64,000 bases of DNA, taken from the NCBI RefSeq assembly GCF_030866745.1, contig NZ_CP133016.1, positions 744,001 through 808,000 on the forward strand, given 5' to 3'. Shown piece by piece: positions 34,544 through 43,140 of the stretch (position 1 is its first letter; every line of letters starts with the position of its first letter). The stretch is from Sphingomonas flavescens. Lineage in GTDB: Bacteria > Pseudomonadota > Alphaproteobacteria > Sphingomonadales > Sphingomonadaceae. Below the pieces are notes generated by a model. It was not told where the DNA came from and ran no database searches. It saw only the letters and a program-made list of their open reading frames with translations. The position numbers were made by a program, and so were the translations under genes.

Positions 34544-35928
34544 TGTTGGCGAAGGTAGACCGAACCAACCTGATCGTGACGGATACGCCGCCAGCCGGCT
34601 GTCGTGTCCAGCAAGTGGATCATCGCCCTGCTATCGTTGGGAATGATCGCCCAGCGAATATTCCACTTCGCCACCGTCTCATCGAACGCCGCACGGTCGC
34701 CCTGGCCAATCCGTGAGAAGCCGACGACGAGTTGATCGCCGTACATGTCGCCGCGCCCATCGATGTATGGCCGGATGCCCGACAGAATTAGCGGGCCGCC
34801 CATCGAATAGCCGTTGAGGACTGGCTGCGCGCGAAGCTCTGGCGGAACGGATGCGATCAGCTTCCACGGATTGGCTTCGTTGTTGTCGGGCGTCAGCGGC
34901 ATAATCGCTCGAAGCGCTATCAGGACCGCGGCGCCGGCAGCCGCGACCCAGCCCATCGTCCGGTCGGTCGACGCCGCGACGGCATCGCGTTTTGCAAATC
35001 CCTGCGGCAAAAGCATCGCCGCGAGGATCGCAAGCATCGCCTGGTGACGCACCTGGAGCAGTGCCAGCCCGAGCATGGCGGCGAGCAACAGCCAGCGCAC
35101 CCACGGCAGCCGGGGCCGCTTCCACACAATCAGCGCGAGCGTGATCGCCAGCACGCCGAAAAAGAACGGCGTCTTGGCCGGGCTCGATGGCTTCCACTCG
35201 TCGATCAACGGCAGCATTTCCAGTTGCGTGAAGCGCAATGGGTGGAACACGCCTTCGACGCCATTGCCGTTGACGAAGACGGCAATGGCGCAAGCGAGGC
35301 CGAACAAACCCCATTGCCTGATGACACGGGATTTGTTGGGCGTACCGACGAGCGCTTCGAGGCCGAACGCGGCGGCGATGGCCAGACCGAACACGTAACC
35401 GCCGTGGAGATTGGCCCACAGCGTCATGAACAATGCCGCGTAGAGCGGTGGCGCCCTGTCCTCCTCGCGCGCCCGCAGCATCAGGCCGGTCCAGAACGCG
35501 AGCAGCGGCCAAGTCAGGACGTGCGGCCGCGCCAGCAACATTGGAATTAGCACGAAGTCCATCGCCACGATCGGCAACAGCGCGCCCCGGATCCACCGCG
35601 ACGCATTGAGGTAGACCACGGCGTGCAAGGCAATCAGCGCCGCTGTGACCAGTGCTGCCACGCCGCTGTAATGGGCGAGGCGATAGGCGCTGGCGTAGAG
35701 CATCTCCGAGCCCCATTCGATCGGCACCCACGGCTTACCGCCCCAGGTAAAGGAGAATGGGTCGACGTTCGGGATCGCTCGATGATCGAGTATCCAAAGC
35801 CCCGTCGCGATGTGCCAGCTGACGTCGCCGTCATTGAAGATCATCGTTGAGCTGCCCAGCACCGCCGGGATCAGCAGGATGGCGATGAACAAGGTCAGGA
35901 CCGACGGCTTCGGCGCTGCGTCGGCCAT
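34540..35928 (-). CDS. Polytopic membrane protein of unknown function (GT-C-like)
   Basis: A 462-residue protein with about ten hydrophobic membrane segments. ATG 35928 overlaps the stop of the upstream MFS gene (TGATG); the longer frame upstream is unlikely. The N-terminal motif NDGDVSWHIATGLWILDH followed by PFSFTWGGKPWVPIEWGSE is typical of a broad bacterial membrane family related in layout to GT-C glycosyltransferases, but no sugar-transfer motif is certain. A soluble C-terminal region (about 400-462) follows. Function unknown. It forms a two-gene unit with the MFS transporter and overlaps the PilZ gene end. Confidence 0.7.
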   Translation of the reverse strand: MADAAPKPSVLTLFIAILLIPAVLGSSTMIFNDGDVSWHIATGLWILDHRAIPNVDPFSFTWGGKPWVPIEWGSEMLYASAYRLAHYSGVAALVTAALIALHAVVYLNASRWIRGALLPIVAMDFVLIPMLLARPHVLTWPLLAFWTGLMLRAREEDRAPPLYAALFMTLWANLHGGYVFGLAIAAAFGLEALVGTPNKSRVIRQWGLFGLACAIAVFVNGNGVEGVFHPLRFTQLEMLPLIDEWKPSSPAKTPFFFGVLAITLALIVWKRPRLPWVRWLLLAAMLGLALLQVRHQAMLAILAAMLLPQGFAKRDAVAASTDRTMGWVAAAGAAVLIALRAIMPLTPDNNEANPWKLIASVPPELRAQPVLNGYSMGGPLILSGIRPYIDGRGDMYGDQLVVGFSRIGQGDRAAFDETVAKWNIRWAIIPNDSRAMIHLLDTTAGWRRIRHDQVGSVYLRQH

Positions 35929-37202
35929 CAATCTTCCTCGATCAGACTGGTGTGCTTCGTTTCGCGCATCCGGATGTAGGCAATGAGCGATGCCGCCGCG
36001 AGCAGCGAGATGTAGATATAAAACCAGCGCTCGTGGCCCGCATTCTTGAACCACAGGGCCACATATTCTGCCGTGCCGCCAAAGAGGGCGTTGGCGATGG
36101 CGTAGGGCAGTGCCACGCCGAGAGCCCGGATGTCGGCCGGGAACATCTCCGCTTTGATGATGGCGTTGATCGAGGTGTAGCCGGTCACGATCACCAGCGA
36201 TGCCATCACTAGCATGAAGGCCGGCACGACATCGTGTGTCCGCTCCAGGGCGACGAACAGCGGATAGGTCAGCAGCGTCGCACCGGCGCCGAAAAAGATC
36301 ATCATTGGCTTGCGGCCGATGGCGTCGGAGATGCGTCCGGCGAGCGGCTGGATCAGCAGCATGATCGTCAGCGCCACTGTCATGATCCGGGATGCGGTGG
36401 CGCGGTCGAAGTCGCTGGTGTTGGCGAGGAACTTCTGGAGGTAGATGGTGTATGCGTAGAAGGCCGCGGTACCGCCCGCAGTCAGCGCCATCACTAGCAG
36501 CACCTCGCGCGGGTGGTCGCGGAACAGCGTCACGAGGTTCGACTGGCGGCGGTCCGATTTGGCAGCGACATTCTCATAGCTGAGCGTCTCGTCGAGGCGG
36601 CGGCGGATGAAGAACACAACGATCGCCAACACGCCGCCCGCCGCGAAGCCGATGCGCCAGCCCCAGGCTTGCAGCGCGGCTTCGCCGATCGTCACTTGCA
36701 GCAGTACCAGCAGAGCCAAGGCGGTGAGCTGACCGCCGATGATTGTGACATATTGGAAGCTGGACCAGAAACCGCGGTGCTCGCGGCTCGCCATCTCCGA
36801 GAGATAGGTCGCGCTCGCCCCATATTCGCCGCCGAGGCTCAGTCCCTGGATGATGCGGGCCAGCACGAGGATCGCCGGGGACAGGACGCCGGCAGCAGCA
36901 TAGGTCGGCGCCACGGCGATCAGCAGCGAGCCGATGCACATCAGCGTGACCGACAGCGTCAGCCCCGCCTTCCGGCCCCGGCGGTCGGCGTAGATGCCCA
37001 TGATCCACGCCCCGATCGGCCGCATGACGAAGCCGACGGCGAAGATCGCCGCGGTATTCAGCAGCTGGGCGGTGGCATCGCCCTTCGGGAAGAAGACCGG
37101 CGCGAAATAGAGCGCGAAGGCCGAATAGACATACCAGTCGAACCATTCGACGAGGTTGCCTGCCGAACCGCCGAGGATGTTGAAGGTGCGGCGCTGGTTC
37201 AA
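35928..37202 (-). CDS. MFS transporter, metabolite:H+ symporter (MHS/KgtP-like) family
   Basis: An MFS permease with twelve membrane segments, 424 residues if started at TTG 37202, which overlaps the APC permease stop (TTGA). It carries NILGGSAGNLVEWFDWYVYSA, GRRKAG in loop 2-3 (DRRGRKAG), and GGEYGASATYLSEM, the signature of the MHS subfamily (KgtP, ProP, ShiA). The substrate is probably a small organic acid or solute. The 37367 start in the open frame runs into the permease and is rejected. Co-transcribed with the APC gene. Confidence 0.88.
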   Translation of the reverse strand: MNQRRTFNILGGSAGNLVEWFDWYVYSAFALYFAPVFFPKGDATAQLLNTAAIFAVGFVMRPIGAWIMGIYADRRGRKAGLTLSVTLMCIGSLLIAVAPTYAAAGVLSPAILVLARIIQGLSLGGEYGASATYLSEMASREHRGFWSSFQYVTIIGGQLTALALLVLLQVTIGEAALQAWGWRIGFAAGGVLAIVVFFIRRRLDETLSYENVAAKSDRRQSNLVTLFRDHPREVLLVMALTAGGTAAFYAYTIYLQKFLANTSDFDRATASRIMTVALTIMLLIQPLAGRISDAIGRKPMMIFFGAGATLLTYPLFVALERTHDVVPAFMLVMASLVIVTGYTSINAIIKAEMFPADIRALGVALPYAIANALFGGTAEYVALWFKNAGHERWFYIYISLLAAASLIAYIRMRETKHTSLIEED

Positions 37203-38620
37203 CGGGTCGAAGCGGAACTGCGGAAGCGGGCGGCGGCGCGGTTGCCGTAGATGGCGTATAGGATGAGCCCAATCACCTGGGCGATGACGAAGTAGAGCTG
37301 GGTGCGGACCGGCAGGCTGTAGAACAGATACAGGCAGCCGAAGATGCCGCCGAGCCCAACGACCCACGGTAATGGCGTCCGGAACTTACGCTCCGCATTC
37401 GGCTCCCGCTGGCGGAGCACCAGCATAGCGGCACAGACGGCAACGAAGGCGGCGAGCGTACCGGCATTGGCCAATGCCGCGATGGCCGTCAGCGGGATCA
37501 GGCCGCCGAACGCCGAACAGACGATAGCGGTGAAGATGGTGATCCGCACCGGCGTTCCGCGGGACGACACGCGGGCCAATGTCGCCGGAAGCAGGCCGTC
37601 GCGGGCGACGGTGAAGAAGATACGGCTCTGGCCGTAGAAGAAAGCCAGGATGACCGTCGGCAAGGCGATCACCGCCGAAGCGCCGAGCACCCTCGCCGCC
37701 CAGGGCTGGCCGATTTCGCGGAGGATCAAAGCCAGCGGCTCGGCGCTGTCGGCGAAGCCGGTGTAGGCTACCGCTCCCACTGCGACCGCCCCGATGACCA
37801 TGTAGATCAGCACGCAGACGGCCATTGAACCGACGATACCGATAGCGAGGTCGCGGCCGGGGTTCTTCGCTTCCTCCGCGGCGGTGGCGATGGCGTCGAA
37901 GCCGTAGAAGGCGAAAAAGATAATCGCCGCGGCGGCCATCACGCCGACTTCATGTCCTGCCGGGCCGCTGCGCGGAAAGCCGTTCGGCATGAATGGGTGG
38001 AAGTGGTCGGCGTTGAAGACCGGCAGCGCGACGGCGATGAACAGCGCCAGCGCGGCCATCTTGATGACGACGAGGATGGCGTTGAGCGTCGCGCTTTCGC
38101 GGGTACCTGCCATGAGCAGCCCGGCGACGACCCAGATTATGAAGATGGCCGGCAGGTTGATGACGCCGCCGAGCTCCGGCCCCTGAATCAGCGCCTTCGG
38201 CAGGCCCATGCCGATGGAATCGAGAAACCCCGCGGCGTAGCCAGACCAGCCGACCGCCACCGCGCTGACCACCAACGTATATTCGAGGATCAGGGCGACG
38301 CCGATCATCCAGGCGATCATCTCGCCGAACACGACATAGCTGTAGGTGTAGGCCGAGCCCGATGCGGGGATCATGGTTGCGACCTCGGCATAGGCGAGCG
38401 CCGCGCAGGCACAGATGATGCCGGCGATGGCGAAGCTCAGTATTACCGCGGGCCCCGCCTTCCCGGCCCCGACGCCGATCAGCGTGAGGATGCCGGTGCC
38501 GACGATCGCGCCGACGCCCAAGGCCACCAGATGCGGCCAGGACAAGGATTGCTTGAGCCGATGCTCCTCCGGCATGTCCTCGCGCGCCACGACCGCCTTG
38601 CGGAAATTCCAGCTTTTCAT
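37199..38620 (-). CDS. APC-superfamily amino acid permease
   Basis: A 473-residue amino-acid transporter of the APC superfamily with about twelve to fourteen membrane segments. ATG 38620 has GGAGGGG upstream; earlier start codons are inside a repeat region. The conserved N-terminal block GVGAIVGTGILTLIGVGAG, the FFAFYGFDAIATAAEEAKNPGRD region and the YGQSRIFFTVARDGLLP segment mark it as CAT-type (cationic amino-acid transporter-like). Substrate not predictable. It is followed by the MFS gene with a TTGA overlap. Confidence 0.9.
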   Translation of the reverse strand: MKSWNFRKAVVAREDMPEEHRLKQSLSWPHLVALGVGAIVGTGILTLIGVGAGKAGPAVILSFAIAGIICACAALAYAEVATMIPASGSAYTYSYVVFGEMIAWMIGVALILEYTLVVSAVAVGWSGYAAGFLDSIGMGLPKALIQGPELGGVINLPAIFIIWVVAGLLMAGTRESATLNAILVVIKMAALALFIAVALPVFNADHFHPFMPNGFPRSGPAGHEVGVMAAAAIIFFAFYGFDAIATAAEEAKNPGRDLAIGIVGSMAVCVLIYMVIGAVAVGAVAYTGFADSAEPLALILREIGQPWAARVLGASAVIALPTVILAFFYGQSRIFFTVARDGLLPATLARVSSRGTPVRITIFTAIVCSAFGGLIPLTAIAALANAGTLAAFVAVCAAMLVLRQREPNAERKFRTPLPWVVGLGGIFGCLYLFYSLPVRTQLYFVIAQVIGLILYAIYGNRAAARFRSSASTR

Positions 38621-38635
38621 TCGGTGCGACCCCTC

Positions 38636-38854
38636 CGTCATCCCGGCCGAGAGCCGGGATCCGCCTGCTCCGCAGGTAGAAAAGAAGGCGGGTGCCGGGT
38701 CAAGCCCGGCATGCCGAGTGACCACCATCTGTCACCCTGACCGAGTGAAAACGGGGGGTCCTCCACTTCCTCCACTTTGTAACCTTGAGGCGAACGCTGA
38801 CAGAGAGCGCGGTCGGCGCCCCAGGGTGACACCGGGCTCCCGTTCAGGGTGACA
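38636..38854. repeat. Mosaic of palindromic repeats (REP-like)
   Basis: The 410-bp gap between the APC permease and the next gene holds several palindromic units and no real gene. CGTCATCCCGGCC-GAGA-GCCGGGATC (38636-38661) is of a type very common in sphingomonad genomes. GGTGCCGGGTCAAGCCCGGCA follows (38691-38711). Then TGTCACCCTGA (38730-38740) and its exact inverse complement TCAGGGTGACA (38844-38854) flank about 100 bp, with a related copy CCAGGGTGACA at 38821-38831. Confidence 0.75.
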
Positions 38855-39030
38855 GCGAGGGTAACAACCTCCGCCAGATCGACGATACGAAAGAGCTTGC
38901 CCCGGCGCGCCGAAGCATTCGGCTTATTCCATGGCGATCAGCCTGTAGGACAGCACTTTTGCAGTGATTGCTTCCGACCCATTGCAGACATCCGTGCTCT
39001 GAATAGCTAATGCGCTCGACAGGGGGCGCC

Positions 39031-39783
39031 ATGTTCAGGCTGATCAGAATGAAGCCGCCGCACGGATGGAACGCGGTCGCTTGGGAGCTGGCTATCGTGA
39101 CTCTCGGCGTCGTTATTGCGCTGGGGGCGCAACAGATCGTCGAAGCGCTCCACGACCGAAGCACCGCCGCCCAGACGCGGGCGGAAGTCAGCGAAGAGCT
39201 GAATAGCGACCTCATGAGCATGCTGCTGCGAAGCCGAGCGGAACCATGCATCGAACGCCGCCTCAATGAGTTGCGTGCGCTGTTACTCCGATGGGAGCAG
39301 ACTGGGACGTTTCCAACGCCCACGTGGGTTGCTCAAGCGCCGGTAATCGAGGTCGAGACCAGCCGCTACGATAGTGCCAACTCTGCTGGACGCCTCGCCC
39401 TCTTATCTGGTGACGAGCAGTATAGAGCGGGCGCATTGGTAAACCGCATCCGCCAATTCAACGAATGGCAGTTCAAGGAGCGCTTGCTGTGGGGACGCCT
39501 GCGCGGCCTACAACAAGGGCCACAGGCGTTGTCGGTGACGGACAAATCCGAGTTGCGCACCGCTCTGCAAGACGCGTCAGCTACCGATTACGAGATCAGG
39601 GTCGTAACAGCTCAAACATTGCCGATGGCCCGGAGATACGGCTTCAGCCCCGACCCCAAGGGGTTTCGCGACTTGGCTTCGCAAGTTTGGCCTGGTGGGA
39701 AGTTCACTCCCTCTATTTGCTCACCGATCGACACATCACCAAAGGAAGGGAATAAGAGGGTACTCATTCCGCTGCCGCTTTGA
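39031..39783 (+). CDS. Membrane-anchored protein of unknown function
   Basis: A 250-residue protein with one N-terminal membrane segment (about residues 15-35, WELAIVTLGVVIALGAQQIVE), preceded by a basic start. The rest is soluble and helical, with LNSDLMSMLLRSRAEPCIERRLNELRA and further Arg/Glu/Leu-rich helices. I recognise this as a sphingomonad-type hypothetical family, but I know no function. ATG 39031 has GGGGG close upstream. It lies 47 bp from the tail of the RND gene, convergent. Confidence 0.75.
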   Translation: MFRLIRMKPPHGWNAVAWELAIVTLGVVIALGAQQIVEALHDRSTAAQTRAEVSEELNSDLMSMLLRSRAEPCIERRLNELRALLLRWEQTGTFPTPTWVAQAPVIEVETSRYDSANSAGRLALLSGDEQYRAGALVNRIRQFNEWQFKERLLWGRLRGLQQGPQALSVTDKSELRTALQDASATDYEIRVVTAQTLPMARRYGFSPDPKGFRDLASQVWPGGKFTPSICSPIDTSPKEGNKRVLIPLPL

Positions 39784-39830
39784 TGGGGCGCAAGCCTTCG
39801 ACCCATCACCGAGATATGCTCGTACTTTGC

Positions 39831-42800
39831 CTACTCTGCCGCCACCGGAGTGCTGACCTGGTGCGCGTCTTCGCCGATGACGCGGTGAAAGAGGCGGCCG
39901 ATGCGGCTTTCGAGCGAGATGGCGATCGAGAAGTAGGCCGGCACCAGCAGCAGCGTCAGCAAGGTCGAGAAGATCAGGCCGCCGATGACGGTGACGCCCA
40001 TCGGCGCGCGCCAGCTGGCATCGCCGCTGAGTGACAGCGCGATGGGGAGCATGCCCGCGACCATCGCGACGGTGGTCATGACGATCGGCTGGGCGCGCTT
40101 GTGGCCGGCTTCGCGGATCGCCTCGTCCTTGGGCATGCCGTGGTTCATCATCTCGACCGCGAAATCGACCAGCAGGATCGAATTTTTGGCGACGATGCCG
40201 AACAGCATGAGGATGCCGATGAACACGGGAAGCGACAGCGGCTGTCCGGCGATGTGCAGCGCCAGCGCGGCGCCGAGCGGGCAGAGCCACAACGATCCCA
40301 TGTTGACGAAGGGCGAGAGGAACCGCCGGTAAAGCAGGACCAGCACGGCGAACACGAGCAGCACGCCCGCCAAGAGCGCGATGACGAAGTTGCGGATCAT
40401 CTCGCCTTGCCACTTGGTCTGCCCGAGGTTCAGCCGCTGCACGCCGTCGGGCAGGTTCTTGACCGACGGCAAGGCTTCGATCTTCTTCCACGCCTGGCCC
40501 GTGACGAAGCCCGGCGCGAGATCCGCGCCGACGGCGATCCGCCGCTGCTGCGCCGTGCGCTGAATGCTGACCGGGCCGGCGCCGAAGCTGATCTCGGCGA
40601 CGGACTTCAAGGGCACCGATCCGCCGCTCGATGTCGGGACGGGCAGATTCTCCAGCGTGGCAATATCCTTGCGCTGCGATTCCGCGAGCGAGACCTGGAT
40701 GGGCACCTGCCGGTCGGACAGCGAGAATTTGGCGCTGTTCTGCTCGATGTCGCCGAGCGTCGCGATGCGGATCGCCTGACTGAGCGCGGCGGTGGTGACG
40801 CCGAGGTCGGCGGCAAGATCGAAGCGCGGCTTGATCACGATTTCCGGCGTGGCGAGATCGCCCGCCGTCCGCGGCGCGCGGAGCTCGGGCAGCTTCTGCA
40901 TGTCGGCGGCAATCTTGTTGGCCGCCGCCTCCAGCTTCACGGGATCGTCGCCGCCCAGGAACAGCATGATGTCGCGCGCCGCGCCGCCCGGCCCGCCGCC
41001 GTTCTGGCTCTGGAAGTTGACGCGGGCGTCGGCGATCGACGCGAACCTGGGCGAGAAATTGCGTTCGAACTGGGTGCTGGTGACTTTGCGGTTTCCCTTG
41101 AGCTTGAGCTCGACCGTGCCGTTGCCGACGTTGATCCGCTCGAAGGCGCTTTCGACCGACGGATCCTGACGGACCATGTTGGCGACGCGGTCGATGACCG
41201 CCTCGGTCTGCTCGAGCGTCGATCCGGGGGGCAGGTTCACCTGAACCGTCGAGGTATCGACGTTGATCGGCGGCTGGAAGGTCATCGGCAGGGTGGCAAC
41301 GAGCCCGCCCGTGATGATGAGCGCGACGAAGCCGGCGATAACCATCAGCATGCGGTGGTCGTAACGCAGGCTTTTGAGCTTACCCCATTTACCCGGGTGC
41401 CGCGCGGCATAATCGTGCGCCTTCGAGGTATCGAGCGACCAGTCGAGCACACCAAGATACTGGTTCATCGCCTTGCCCGAGGCGTGCGGCTGTTCCCCGT
41501 GCGAGCGCAGGAAGTAGGCGGCGATCAGCGGCGTAATCATGCGGGCGACGAGCAGGCTCATCAGCACCGCCATGACGACGGTGAAACCGAACGCCTTGAA
41601 GAACTGGCCCGAGATGCCGGGCATCAGGGCGACCGGCAGGAACACCGCGATGATCGACATGGTCGTTGCGAGCACGGCAAGGCCGATCTCGTCCGCCGCG
41701 TCGAGCGCGGCCTGATAGGCCGACTTGCCCATGCGCATGTGGCGGACGATGTTCTCGATCTCCACGATGGCGTCGTCGACGAGGACGCCCGCGACCAAAC
41801 TCATGGCCAGCAGGGACAGGCCGTTCAGGTTTATGCCCAGCATGTCCATGAACCAGAAGGCCGGGATCGCCGACATCGGGATGGCCAGCGCCGAGATGGC
41901 CGTGGCGCGGATGTCGCGGAGGAAGAGCAGCACCACGAAGACGGCGAGGATCGCGCCCTCGATGAGGCCCTCCATCGCCGACTTGTACTGGTTCTTCGTG
42001 TAATCGACCGAATTGTTGATCTCGTAGAAGTGGACACGCGGATCCTCCTTCTCGATCTTGTGCAATTCCTTCATCGCATCGTCGTAAACCGACACGTCGG
42101 ACGCGCCCTTGGCGCGCTGCAGGTTGAAGCTGATCACCTGGCGCCCGTCGAGCTTGGCGAGCGAGCGCTGCTCCGAATAAGCGTCGGAGACATTGGCGAT
42201 GTCGGCGAGCTTCACGAACCGGCCGCCCGGCAGCGAGATTTGCGTCTGCGACAGGTCGTAAGCGGTGGCCGCATTGCCGAGGACGCGAACGGACTGTTCG
42301 GAGCCCGCGATCTCCGCGCGCCCGCCGGCGGCGTTGATGTTCGACTGGCGAAGCTGCTGATTGACCTGCGCGGCGGTGAGGCCCTGCGCTTGAAGCGCGG
42401 CGGGGTCGAGGGTGACGCGGATCTCGCGGTTGACGCCGCCTTCGCGGGTGACCGCCGCGACGCCGCTGATGCCGCGCAGCCGCTTGGCGACCGTGTTGTC
42501 GATGTACCAGCTGAGTTGCTCGAGGCTCATGCCCGTCGACTGGACGGCCATGAACATGATCGGCGCGCCCGAGGTGTCGAAGCGCTGCACGGTCGGCTCG
42601 AGGATGCCTTCGGGCAGGTTGCTGCGCGCCTGAGCGACCGCGTTGCGAACGTCGTTGACGGCGCGGTCGACGGGCGTGCCGATCTGCAGCTGGACGATGG
42701 TCTGGCTATAGCCTTCGTTGACCGAGCTATCGATCTCGTCGACGCCGTTGACACCGCGGACCGCGGCCTCGATCTGCTGCGTGACCTGCTTTTCCATTTC

Positions 42801-42980
42801 CGCGGGCGCGGCGCCGGGCTGGCTGACGCCGACGACCACGACCGGGAATTCGATGTCGGGGTTCTGGGTGATCGTCATCCGGCTGAAGGTGACAAGCCCC
42901 GCGATCATCAACGCAACGAACAAAACGATCGGCGCAACCGGGTTGCGAATGCACCAGGAGGAGATGTTGCGGAAATTCAT
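39831..42980 (-). CDS. RND multidrug efflux permease (HAE1 type)
   Basis: A 1049-residue inner-membrane RND transporter. The N-terminal [20 protein letters not shown] helix and the two-part repeated topology are typical. Asp402/Asp403 in [15 protein letters not shown] are the proton-relay residues in TM4. Domain order is PN1/PN2, DN, TM2-6, PC1/PC2, DC, TM8-12. The family exports drugs, dyes and detergents through a periplasmic adaptor and TolC. No adaptor or TolC gene is adjacent, so it is likely served by parts encoded elsewhere. A long open frame on the other strand is a shadow. Confidence 0.95.
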   Translation of the reverse strand: MNFRNISSWCIRNPVAPIVLFVALMIAGLVTFSRMTITQNPDIEFPVVVVGVSQPGAAPAEMEKQVTQQIEAAVRGVNGVDEIDSSVNEGYSQTIVQLQIGTPVDRAVNDVRNAVAQARSNLPEGILEPTVQRFDTSGAPIMFMAVQSTGMSLEQLSWYIDNTVAKRLRGISGVAAVTREGGVNREIRVTLDPAALQAQGLTAAQVNQQLRQSNINAAGGRAEIAGSEQSVRVLGNAATAYDLSQTQISLPGGRFVKLADIANVSDAYSEQRSLAKLDGRQVISFNLQRAKGASDVSVYDDAMKELHKIEKEDPRVHFYEINNSVDYTKNQYKSAMEGLIEGAILAVFVVLLFLRDIRATAISALAIPMSAIPAFWFMDMLGINLNGLSLLAMSLVAGVLVDDAIVEIENIVRHMRMGKSAYQAALDAADEIGLAVLATTMSIIAVFLPVALMPGISGQFFKAFGFTVVMAVLMSLLVARMITPLIAAYFLRSHGEQPHASGKAMNQYLGVLDWSLDTSKAHDYAARHPGKWGKLKSLRYDHRMLMVIAGFVALIITGGLVATLPMTFQPPINVDTSTVQVNLPPGSTLEQTEAVIDRVANMVRQDPSVESAFERINVGNGTVELKLKGNRKVTSTQFERNFSPRFASIADARVNFQSQNGGGPGGAARDIMLFLGGDDPVKLEAAANKIAADMQKLPELRAPRTAGDLATPEIVIKPRFDLAADLGVTTAALSQAIRIATLGDIEQNSAKFSLSDRQVPIQVSLAESQRKDIATLENLPVPTSSGGSVPLKSVAEISFGAGPVSIQRTAQQRRIAVGADLAPGFVTGQAWKKIEALPSVKNLPDGVQRLNLGQTKWQGEMIRNFVIALLAGVLLVFAVLVLLYRRFLSPFVNMGSLWLCPLGAALALHIAGQPLSLPVFIGILMLFGIVAKNSILLVDFAVEMMNHGMPKDEAIREAGHKRAQPIVMTTVAMVAGMLPIALSLSGDASWRAPMGVTVIGGLIFSTLLTLLLVPAYFSIAISLESRIGRLFHRVIGEDAHQVSTPVAAE

Positions 42981-43140
42981 GGGCGGATCAGACGCTTCCT
43001 GGTTGCAACCTCGACGGGCGAGCGACGCCGACGTGTAAGGCGGCCCACGCGAATTTCCAATGAACGAGCGAGGCCGGCAGGGCCGCGTACCGTTCGGCAG
43101 TCAGGCTGTTGCCATCGACCAACCGCCGAACGTGCCCGGG

